From an uncultured Lacinutrix sp. (GTDB taxonomy: Bacteria > Bacteroidota > Bacteroidia > Flavobacteriales > Flavobacteriaceae), in assembly GCA_937916035.1 (NCBI GenBank), contig CALGIH010000324.1, forward strand, positions 1-5,731: a stretch of 5,731 bases of DNA, given 5' to 3'. Numbering within the stretch: position 1 is the first letter of the stretch; every line of letters starts with the position of its first letter. The notes beneath the pieces are model-generated. The model was not told the DNA's origin. It made no database searches and worked only from the letters and a program-made list of their open reading frames with translations. The position numbers and the translations under genes are program-made. Of this stretch, positions 1-5,731 are shown in pieces.

Positions 1-471
1 GTTGAATGGATGGATAAATGTTTTATTTAACTGCTCACATTCTAACTTAGCAGCCTCAAAGGCATCATCAAACGTATCGCCTACCAATACCACTTCGATG
101 AAATTTTCACCAAACATTTTTACTTGTTCAATCTTCTGATTTGGTGTTGGTGCTGGCATATAAATAGTGCCATTAATTTTCAATAATTTACATGACAAAG
201 CTACACCCTGCGCATGATTTCCTGCACTTGCACAAACGATTCCATTTTCAATTTCGACTTCATTTAAGGAAGACATTTTATTATAAGCACCTCTTATTTT
301 ATAAGAACGCACTTGCTGTAAATCTTCTCGTTTAAACAGCACGTTACAATCAAATTGCTTTGAATATCTAATGTTTTTAGACAAAGGAGTCAATGAGGCT
401 ACCTTCTTTAATTTTTTAGAGGCAGCTTCAATACTCTTTAAGCTTGGGAAATATGTCGTTGTGGTCTGCAT
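1..471 (-). CDS. ilvA: Threonine ammonia-lyase (threonine deaminase), N-terminal part, runs off the window
   Basis: PLP-dependent cytoplasmic enzyme converting L-threonine to 2-oxobutanoate and ammonia, the committed step to isoleucine. I translated 157 residues from ATG at 471 (begins MQTTTTYFPS); the frame is open to the window edge, so the 3' part is missing. Seen directly: KREDLQ at residues 47-52, the PLP-lysine motif SYKIRGAYN at 56-64 with the Schiff-base lysine at K58, the phosphate/substrate-loop motif SAGNHAQG at 82-89, then TPNQK and GDTFDD. From memory it closely resembles the Bacillus-type short IlvA (about 420 residues with one C-terminal regulatory ACT-like domain). Whether that domain is present cannot be seen, so biosynthetic (isoleucine-inhibited) rather than catabolic type is inferred from the operon. 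The start lies 7 bases after the ilvC stop in an A/T leader without Shine-Dalgarno. An in-frame stop at 490-492 limits any extension to about six codons. Residues 3-6 are four successive threonines. Confidence 0.96.
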   Translation of the reverse strand, partial: MQTTTTYFPSLKSIEAASKKLKKVASLTPLSKNIRYSKQFDCNVLFKREDLQQVRSYKIRGAYNKMSSLNEVEIENGIVCASAGNHAQGVALSCKLLKINGTIYMPAPTPNQKIEQVKMFGENFIEVVLVGDTFDDAFEAAKLECEQLNKTFIHPFN

Positions 472-478
472 ATATTTT

Positions 479-1978
479 TTACGCAAGTATTACTTGTTCT
501 ACTTCTTCTGTTTTAATAGTTTTCATTGCAGTCATAGCCGAACGCAACACTTTTCCTGTAGCTTCAATGGGATGATTTCTAATAGCATCATTCACTTTAA
601 TCAACTCCAAATTATCAACTCCATTTGATTTTGAGTAAGACTTTCCAATGATATCAGTTTTAACCGTTTTCATGAAGTCTACTAATAATGGTTTGCACGC
701 ATGGTCAAATAAGTAACAACCATATTCAGCAGTATCAGAAATAATTCTGTTCATTTCAAACAGTTTCTTTCTAGCTACAGTATTCGCTATTAATGGTAAT
801 TCATGCAACGATTCATAATAAGCAGATGCTGAAATAATACCTGATTTCACCATCGTTTCAAAGGCTAATTCTACGCCTGCTCTCACAAAAGCAACCATCA
901 ACACTCCATGATCAAAATATTCTTGTTCAGAAATATGACTTGAAGTGGCTGTTGTTTTTTCAAAGGCTGTTTCACCAGTTGCAGCTCTCCATTTTAATAA
1001 GTTCACATCATCATTAGCCCAGTCTTCCATCATTGTTCGTGAAAAATGACCAGACATGATATCATCCATGTGCTTAACAAAAAGGGGCTTCATTATTACT
1101 TTAAGCTCTTCCGATAATTCGAAGGCTCTAATTTTTGCTGGATTTGATAAGCGATCCATCATATTAGTGATGCCTCCATGTTTTAATGCTTCAGTAATCG
1201 TTTCCCAACCATACTGAATTAGTTTCGCAGCATAATTGGCTTCAATACCTTCTTCAACCATCTTATCAAATGACAGAATAGAAGCTGTTTGTAACACACC
1301 ACATAAAATGGTTTGCTCTCCCATTAAATCACTTTTTACCTCAGCAACAAAAGACGATTCCAAAACACCTGCTTTATGCCCTCCTGTTGCTGCAGCATAA
1401 GCCTTCGCTTGTTCCCAACCTTTTCCTTCTGGATCATTTTCAGGATGTACAGCGGTAAGTGTTGGCACCCCAAATCCTCTTAAATACTCTTCACGTACTT
1501 CAGTTCCTGGGCACTTTGGAGCCACCATAATTACTGTTAAATCTTTACGAATTTGCTTTCCTTCTTCAATAATATTAAAACCATGAGAATAGGATAACGT
1601 CGCACCTTTTTTCATCATTGGCATGATCATATCTACGACATTAGAGTGTTGCTTGTCTGGCGTTAAATTTAAAACCAAGTCAGCAGTTGGAATTAACTCT
1701 TCGTAAGTGCCAACATTAAAACCATTGCTACTTGCATTTTTATAAGATTGACGTTGTTCTTGGATTGCTTGCTTACGCAATGCATAAGAGATATTCAATC
1801 CTGAATCCCTCATGTTTAATCCTTGATTAAGACCTTGTGCACCACAACCAATTATCACTATTTTTTTACCTTCTAATGCAGCAACACCATCATTAAATTC
1901 TGACGATTCCATAAATCGACATTTAGATAATTGCTCTAATTTTTGACTTAGTGATAGTGTGTTAAAATAATTTGCCAT
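479..1978 (-). CDS. ilvC: Ketol-acid reductoisomerase, NADP-dependent, long (class II) form
   Basis: Catalyses the Mg-dependent alkyl migration and NADPH reduction of 2-acetolactate (valine/leucine branch) or 2-aceto-2-hydroxybutyrate (isoleucine branch) to the dihydroxy acids used by IlvD; cytoplasmic. At 499 residues it is the long class with a duplicated C-terminal knotted domain, as in E. coli (491), not the roughly 330-residue class I. Seen: Rossmann motif GCGAQG at 44-49; cofactor-loop residues R68, K69, R76, S78 and Q110, expected for NADPH; H132 in SHGFN; K155 in APKCPGTE; metal ligands D217 and E221 in DLMGE; E389 and E393 in ESLHE; S414. These sit at the same numbers I recall for E. 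coli IlvC, so there is no indel through residue 414. The C-terminus is a few residues longer, ending in EEVEQVILA. The start MANYFNTL matches the family start. It lies 13 bases after ilvN, whose stop is a tandem TAATAA, and 7 bases before ilvA. No sign of damage. Confidence 0.99.
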   Translation of the reverse strand: MANYFNTLSLSQKLEQLSKCRFMESSEFNDGVAALEGKKIVIIGCGAQGLNQGLNMRDSGLNISYALRKQAIQEQRQSYKNASSNGFNVGTYEELIPTADLVLNLTPDKQHSNVVDMIMPMMKKGATLSYSHGFNIIEEGKQIRKDLTVIMVAPKCPGTEVREEYLRGFGVPTLTAVHPENDPEGKGWEQAKAYAAATGGHKAGVLESSFVAEVKSDLMGEQTILCGVLQTASILSFDKMVEEGIEANYAAKLIQYGWETITEALKHGGITNMMDRLSNPAKIRAFELSEELKVIMKPLFVKHMDDIMSGHFSRTMMEDWANDDVNLLKWRAATGETAFEKTTATSSHISEQEYFDHGVLMVAFVRAGVELAFETMVKSGIISASAYYESLHELPLIANTVARKKLFEMNRIISDTAEYGCYLFDHACKPLLVDFMKTVKTDIIGKSYSKSNGVDNLELIKVNDAIRNHPIEATGKVLRSAMTAMKTIKTEEVEQVILA

Positions 1979-1994
1979 TTTTAGTTTTTTATTA
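1976..1994 (-). other. ilvN stop / ilvC start junction, tandem TAA and A-rich leader
   Basis: On the coding strand the ilvN TAA is followed at once by a second in-frame TAA, and the 13-base spacer is almost all A before the ilvC ATG. There is no Shine-Dalgarno. This is the longest gap in the operon. An A-rich segment just before the ATG is the typical Bacteroidota translation-initiation context, so ilvC may be initiated more independently than ilvB or ilvN, which start two or three bases after the preceding stop. The spacer is too short for a promoter or terminator. Confidence 0.6.
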
Positions 1995-2522
1995 GTTATT
2001 AAATGCGGCTAGCATTTCACTTATTTTCATTTCATCTTTAGTAACTGCAATACGTCCTGAACGCACGAATTGCATGATTCCAAAAACACTTAATTCTCTA
2101 TGTAAAAGTTCTATTTCGTTTTTTCGTCCTGATTTTTCCAGCACAAAAAACTTTTTATTTACTGTAACAATTCTAGCGTTGCTTTCTTTAATTATATTTT
2201 GAATTTGAGGTTCTTCAAATAATAAATCCGACTTTATCTTGAACAAACATGACTCTTGATAAATTGTTTCTTCTTCTGTATGATAATAAGCTTTAATGAC
2301 CTCAACTTGCTTTTCAATTTGACCTATTATTTTCTTGATATTTTCTTCGGTCATATTGACCAAAATTGTCCAACGAGTTACACCTTCAATTTCAGAAGCC
2401 GAAGAATTAATACTTTCAATATTGATGTGTCTGCGTTGAAAGATTGCTGAAATCCTATTCAGTAATCCTATATTATTTTCGGTATAAACCGAAACTGTAT
2501 ATTGTATAATTTCTTTGTTCAT
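1992..2522 (-). CDS. ilvN: Acetolactate synthase small (regulatory) subunit
   Basis: Regulatory partner of IlvB: it raises activity of the catalytic subunit and, in this family, confers feedback inhibition by valine. The 176-residue length is normal for the IlvN/IlvH family. Residues about 5-80 form the N-terminal ACT domain, with the signature [10 protein letters not shown] at 15-24 and RRHINIESI at 30-38. By my alignment with E. coli IlvH, N16, G19 and N34 match valine-site residues N11, G14 and N29. N22 matches S17, as I recall for Bacillus IlvH, so it is not a clear desensitising change. Residues about 92-160 form the C-terminal ALS_ss domain, ending in the VRSGRIAV segment (153-160). The start is two bases after the ilvB stop (TAA TT ATG), which suggests translational coupling and matched subunit supply. 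There is no Shine-Dalgarno; the preceding bases are AT-rich ilvB codons. The gene could equally be called ilvH; I chose ilvN from its place next to ilvB. Confidence 0.97.
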   Translation of the reverse strand: MNKEIIQYTVSVYTENNIGLLNRISAIFQRRHINIESINSSASEIEGVTRWTILVNMTEENIKKIIGQIEKQVEVIKAYYHTEEETIYQESCLFKIKSDLLFEEPQIQNIIKESNARIVTVNKKFFVLEKSGRKNEIELLHRELSVFGIMQFVRSGRIAVTKDEMKISEMLAAFNN

Positions 2523-2524
2523 AA

Positions 2525-4267
2525 TTATTCTAATCTTATATCTGAAACCGACGCTCCTGAAGGAACCATTGGAAATACATTGTCTTCTTTTTCAACACAA
2601 ACTTCCAAGAAATAAGCGCCCTTACTTTTCATCATTTCTTCAACTGCTGATGCTAATTCTTCTCGTTTAGTTACTTTTTTGGCATCAATATAATAGCCTT
2701 TTGCAATGGCTACAAAATCAGGATTTGTCATCTCTGTTGAAGCATAACGCTTATCAAAAAATAACTGTTGCCACTGACGTACCATTCCTAAGAATTCATT
2801 GTTCAACACCACTATTTTCACAGGCGTTTTTTGTTGAAAAATAGTCCCTAATTCTTGGATAGTCATTTGGTAACCACCATCACCAATAATAGCCACAACC
2901 TCGCGATTTGGAGCCGCCATTTTCGCTCCAATGGCTGCTGGTAATGCAAATCCCATTGTGCCTAAACCTCCTGAAGTAATACTACTTTTACTAACGTTGA
3001 ATTCAGCATAACGACAGGCAATCATTTGGTGTTGCCCAACGTCTGAAACAATGGCTGCTTCACCTTTGCTTTGCTTATTTATTTCGTTTAATACCTCACC
3101 CATTGTTAAGCCTTCCTTTGTAGGGTGCAAATCGTTATTGATGACTTTTTCAAATTCAATAGCATATAAATCCTTGAATTTTTGGTGCCATTCTGTATGC
3201 GAATTAGGCTTCAACAATGGCAATAATTTTGACAAGCTTTCTTTAGAATCACCTAAAACAGCGACCTCAGTTTTTACGTTTTTATCAACTTCGGCAGGAT
3301 CAATTTCAAAGTGAATTACTTTTGCCTGTCTTGCATATTCATCTAATTTACCAGTAACACGATCGTCAAAACGCATTCCAATAGCAATAAGCACATCACA
3401 TTGGTTTGTTAAAACATTTGGCGCATAGTTTCCATGCATTCCAACCATTCCTATATTTAAAGGATGAGATGTTGGAATTGCAGAAGCTCCCATTATGGTC
3501 CAAGCTGAAGGAATTCCAGCCTTTTCAATCACTGCTTTTAGTTCCTCTTCCGCTTTGCCTAAAATAACGCCTTGCCCCCAAACAATCATAGGTTTTTTAG
3601 CATTGTTTATTAAATCTGCTGCTGTATTTAATTTAGATTCATCAATTTTTGGAACTGGAATATAACTTCTTACTCCTGTGCATTTTTTATACTGAAAATC
3701 AAATTCCTCAAACTGTGCGTCTTTGGTAATATCGATTAATACTGGTCCTGGTCTTCCGCTTCGAGCGATGTAAAATGCTTTTGCAATCACTTCAGGAATT
3801 TGGGAAGCTTTGGTAATTTGATGGTTCCATTTAGTAACAGGCGTTGAGATACCTATAATATCTGTTTCTTGAAAAGCATCACTCCCTAATAAATGAGAGG
3901 CTACTTGACCAGTAATACAAACGATTGGTGTTGAATCTATTTGAGCATCAGCAATTCCAGTAATTAAATTGGTTGCTCCTGGGCCAGATGTTGCCATAGC
4001 AACACCAACCTTTCCAGAAATACGTGCATATCCTTGTGCTGCATGTGTAGCTCCTTGTTCATGTCTCGTCAACACATGATGAATTTTATCTTGGTATTTA
4101 TAAAGCTCGTCATAAACTGGCATTATTGCTCCACCAGGATAGCCATAAAGTATATCGACACCTTCAGCCAATAAACATCTCACAACTGCCTCACTACCAG
4201 AAATACGTTCTTTAGGTTGCTCTAAGTATTGTTTTTGCTTCACAGTTAATGCTTCTTCCATAATCAT
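2525..4267 (-). CDS. ilvB: Acetolactate synthase large (catalytic) subunit
   Basis: ThDP-, Mg- and FAD-dependent enzyme condensing pyruvate with a second pyruvate (to 2-acetolactate) or with 2-oxobutanoate (to 2-aceto-2-hydroxybutyrate). The full 580-residue length fits the family. Seen: N-terminal Pyr domain about 21-190 with GYPGGAIMP at 42-50 and the catalytic glutamate E70 in RHEQGA; SGPGATN at 94-100; QETDI at 133-137; SGRPGPVLIDI at 170-180. The middle FAD-associated domain is about 205-340, with GMRFDDRVTG at 297-306 and EIDP at 321-324. The C-terminal PP domain about 385-560 carries the ThDP/Mg motif GDGG at 462-465 (D463) and N490 in LNNEFLGM, 27 residues apart as in the family; it ends with FPMVPSGAS. 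These features favour the anabolic FAD-dependent form over the catabolic Bacillus AlsS type, as does the adjacent IlvN. The start is ATG at 4267, three bases after the ilvD stop; a second ATG at 4261 is an equally plausible start. Confidence 0.98.
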   Translation of the reverse strand: MIMEEALTVKQKQYLEQPKERISGSEAVVRCLLAEGVDILYGYPGGAIMPVYDELYKYQDKIHHVLTRHEQGATHAAQGYARISGKVGVAMATSGPGATNLITGIADAQIDSTPIVCITGQVASHLLGSDAFQETDIIGISTPVTKWNHQITKASQIPEVIAKAFYIARSGRPGPVLIDITKDAQFEEFDFQYKKCTGVRSYIPVPKIDESKLNTAADLINNAKKPMIVWGQGVILGKAEEELKAVIEKAGIPSAWTIMGASAIPTSHPLNIGMVGMHGNYAPNVLTNQCDVLIAIGMRFDDRVTGKLDEYARQAKVIHFEIDPAEVDKNVKTEVAVLGDSKESLSKLLPLLKPNSHTEWHQKFKDLYAIEFEKVINNDLHPTKEGLTMGEVLNEINKQSKGEAAIVSDVGQHQMIACRYAEFNVSKSSITSGGLGTMGFALPAAIGAKMAAPNREVVAIIGDGGYQMTIQELGTIFQQKTPVKIVVLNNEFLGMVRQWQQLFFDKRYASTEMTNPDFVAIAKGYYIDAKKVTKREELASAVEEMMKSKGAYFLEVCVEKEDNVFPMVPSGASVSDIRLE

Positions 4268-4273
4268 AATTTA
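4259..4273 (-). other. ilvD stop / ilvB start junction with two candidate ATGs
   Basis: On the coding strand this reads TAA ATT ATG ATT ATG: the ilvD stop, three bases, the first ATG (4267) and a second in-frame ATG two codons on (4261). No GGAG/AGGA-like Shine-Dalgarno precedes either; the upstream bases are AT-rich ilvD codons, as is usual in Bacteroidota, so spacing cannot choose between the starts. The tight spacing suggests re-initiation by ribosomes finishing ilvD. The choice changes the protein by only two residues (Met-Ile). Confidence 0.7.
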
Positions 4274-5731
4274 AAACTCATCTGTTACACATCCTTTAGA
4301 TGCTGATGAGACTGTTCTTGCATATTTATATAATACACCTCGCTCAACTTTAAGTTTTGGTGCTTTCCATTGTTGTTTTCTTTGTTGAAGTTCTTGTTCA
4401 GACACTTCAAGTGTAATGCTATTTGTTTCAGCATCAATTGTAATCATATCGCCATCTTTCACTAAAGCAATTGCTCCACCTTCTTGTGCTTCAGGTGTTA
4501 TGTGTCCAACGACGAATCCGTGTGTGCCTCCTGAGAAGCGGCCATCTGTGATTAATGCTACATCTTTGCCTAACCCTGCTCCCATAATGGCTGCAGTTGG
4601 CTTCAACATTTCTGGCATTCCTGGACCACCTTTTGGACCTTCATAACGAATGACAACAACATCTCCTTTGCTTACTTTTCCATCACGAATACCATCATTT
4701 GCTTCATATTCCCCTTCGAATACTTTTGCTGTCCCTCTATACTTTAATCCTTCTTTTCCTGTTATTTTAGCAACACTTCCTTCGGTTGCGAGATTTCCAA
4801 AGAGCATTCTTAAATGACCAGATGTTTTTATTGGATTCTCAATGGGCTTTATTACTTCTTGTCCTTCGGCTAAATCATCAACATCTAATAAATTTTCAGC
4901 CAATGTTTTCCCAGTAACTGTTAAGCAATCGCCATGAAGTAACCCTTTCTTAAGCAAATATTTTAAAACTGCTGGAATACCTCCAGCCTCATGAACATCT
5001 TCCATTAAATATTGTCCACTAGGTTTTAAGTCTGCTAAGAATGGTGTGTTATCACTAATCTTTTGAAAATCTGCCAGTGTGAATTCTATTTGAGCAGCTC
5101 TAGCAATGGCTAAAAAGTGTAATACTGCATTTGTAGAACCTCCAAGAATTGTCACTAATCTAATAGCATTCTCTAGCGATTCTTTTGTAATGACATCTAA
5201 AGGTTTGATATCTTTTTCCAGCAACAATCGCATTGCTTCACCAGCTTTAATAGATTCTAACTTTTTTGCTTCTCCTGTTGCAGGATTTGACGAATTAAAA
5301 GGTAAAGTCATACCTAAGGCTTCAATAGCTGAAGCCATGGTGTTGGCTGTGTACATGCCACCGCAAGCACCAGCTCCTGGACAAGCTTTTTCAATTATTT
5401 GGTCAAATTCTGTTTCAGTCATGGTTCCAGCGACTTTGCTTCCCCAAGCTTCAAAAGCAGAAACTACATCTAATTTCTTTCCATTGTGGCAACCAGAATC
5501 AATCGTTCCTCCATAAACTAATATGGACGGTTTATTAACTCTAATCATTGCCATTAAGGCTCCAGGCATATTTTTATCACAACCAACAACTGTGATTAAG
5601 CCATCATAACTCATGGCTTGTACAACCGTTTCCATGGAATCTGCAATAATATCTCTTGAAGGCAATGAGTAGCGCATTCCAGGAGTTCCCATGGAAATAC
5701 CATCACTTACACCAATAGTATTAAAGATTAA
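4271..5731 (-). CDS. ilvD: Dihydroxy-acid dehydratase, 5' end outside the window
   Basis: Fe-S and Mg-dependent dehydratase giving 2-oxoisovalerate and 3-methyl-2-oxopentanoate. 486 residues plus TAA are visible. The frame stays open to position 5731, and the 13 codons before the methionine at 5692 encode the conserved core [12 protein letters not shown], so that methionine is internal and not the start. Numbering from the window edge: D10 (Mg) in SDGI; SLPSR at 22-26; C51-D52-K53 (Fe-S cysteine, Mg aspartate, expected carbamylated Mg-lysine) followed by NMPG; C123 (Fe-S) in [23 protein letters not shown] at 365-375 with Mg ligand E374; [10 protein letters not shown] at 397-406 with proposed base S400. 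The remaining Fe-S cysteine, about 60 residues nearer the N-terminus, lies outside. Spacings between these residues match those I recall for E. coli IlvD (41 and 26, with 72 against 73). About 70-75 residues appear missing, giving roughly 560 in total, the shorter DHAD form seen in plants, fungi and many bacteria rather than the 616-residue E. coli form. Confidence 0.97.
   Translation of the reverse strand, partial: LIFNTIGVSDGISMGTPGMRYSLPSRDIIADSMETVVQAMSYDGLITVVGCDKNMPGALMAMIRVNKPSILVYGGTIDSGCHNGKKLDVVSAFEAWGSKVAGTMTETEFDQIIEKACPGAGACGGMYTANTMASAIEALGMTLPFNSSNPATGEAKKLESIKAGEAMRLLLEKDIKPLDVITKESLENAIRLVTILGGSTNAVLHFLAIARAAQIEFTLADFQKISDNTPFLADLKPSGQYLMEDVHEAGGIPAVLKYLLKKGLLHGDCLTVTGKTLAENLLDVDDLAEGQEVIKPIENPIKTSGHLRMLFGNLATEGSVAKITGKEGLKYRGTAKVFEGEYEANDGIRDGKVSKGDVVVIRYEGPKGGPGMPEMLKPTAAIMGAGLGKDVALITDGRFSGGTHGFVVGHITPEAQEGGAIALVKDGDMITIDAETNSITLEVSEQELQQRKQQWKAPKLKVERGVLYKYARTVSSASKGCVTDEF

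Noticed and set aside
472..478. Possible terminator between ilvC and ilvA, from the T-rich run on the plus strand
   Set aside because: The seven-base A/T spacer has no inverted repeat around it, and ilvA begins immediately after. It reads as an A-rich translation leader, not a terminator.
371..628. Open frame of 85 residues on the plus strand across the ilvC/ilvA junction
   Set aside because: It lies opposite the end of ilvC and the start of ilvA, both clearly coding. The translation is a low-complexity Phe/Ser/Cys-rich string typical of an antisense shadow, with no recognisable motif.
5106..5516. Plus-strand open frame of 136 residues inside ilvD
   Set aside because: It is fully antisense to conserved ilvD sequence, including the C123 cluster-ligand region, and its residue pattern is what the reverse complement of such codons gives. 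The same applies to the shorter plus-strand frames at 2256-2450, 3051-3314 and 4416-4646.
5690..5692. ATG at 5692 as the ilvD start
   Set aside because: The 13 codons upstream continue in frame to the window edge and encode the conserved VSDGIS core with a Mg-binding aspartate, so the gene starts beyond the window.
1..5731. Hidden novel system, mobile element, CRISPR array or RNA gene
   Set aside because: Essentially every base lies in one of five well-recognised ilv genes on one strand with intact motifs. I saw no direct-repeat array, terminal inverted repeats, tRNA-like fold or frame break.

Overview
The window is a stretch of a branched-chain amino acid biosynthesis operon, all on the minus strand. 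It reads from right to left as ilvD (5' end cut by the window edge), ilvB, ilvN, ilvC and ilvA (3' end cut by the window edge). Coding sequence fills almost every base. The four gaps between genes are 3, 2, 13 and 7 bases, so no internal intergenic promoter, terminator, tRNA or mobile element can fit between the genes. No stretch above 300 bases lacks a gene.

The sequence suggests a low-GC member of Bacteroidota, most likely a flavobacterium. The evidence is AT-rich DNA, short A/T-rich leaders without a clear Shine-Dalgarno sequence, TAA at all four visible stops, the ilvD-B-N-C-A order, and protein sequences that read like flavobacterial versions. These include a long, E. coli-like ketol-acid reductoisomerase, a short dihydroxy-acid dehydratase, and a threonine deaminase whose visible part resembles the short Bacillus type. 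This assignment comes from memory of the families, not from a search.

Together the genes supply the common isoleucine/valine pathway. IlvA makes 2-oxobutanoate from threonine. IlvB (catalytic) with IlvN (regulatory) makes acetolactate or acetohydroxybutyrate. IlvC isomerises and reduces these, and IlvD dehydrates the dihydroxy acids to the 2-oxo acids that are then transaminated to valine and isoleucine or diverted to leucine. Every catalytic residue I could locate is intact, so all five genes look functional. The operon's promoter and any leader or attenuator must lie upstream of ilvD, beyond position 5731. Further genes may follow ilvA before position 1.

I found no undescribed system here. 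This is a conventional metabolic operon, and the findings below are small points about starts, coupling and enzyme class.
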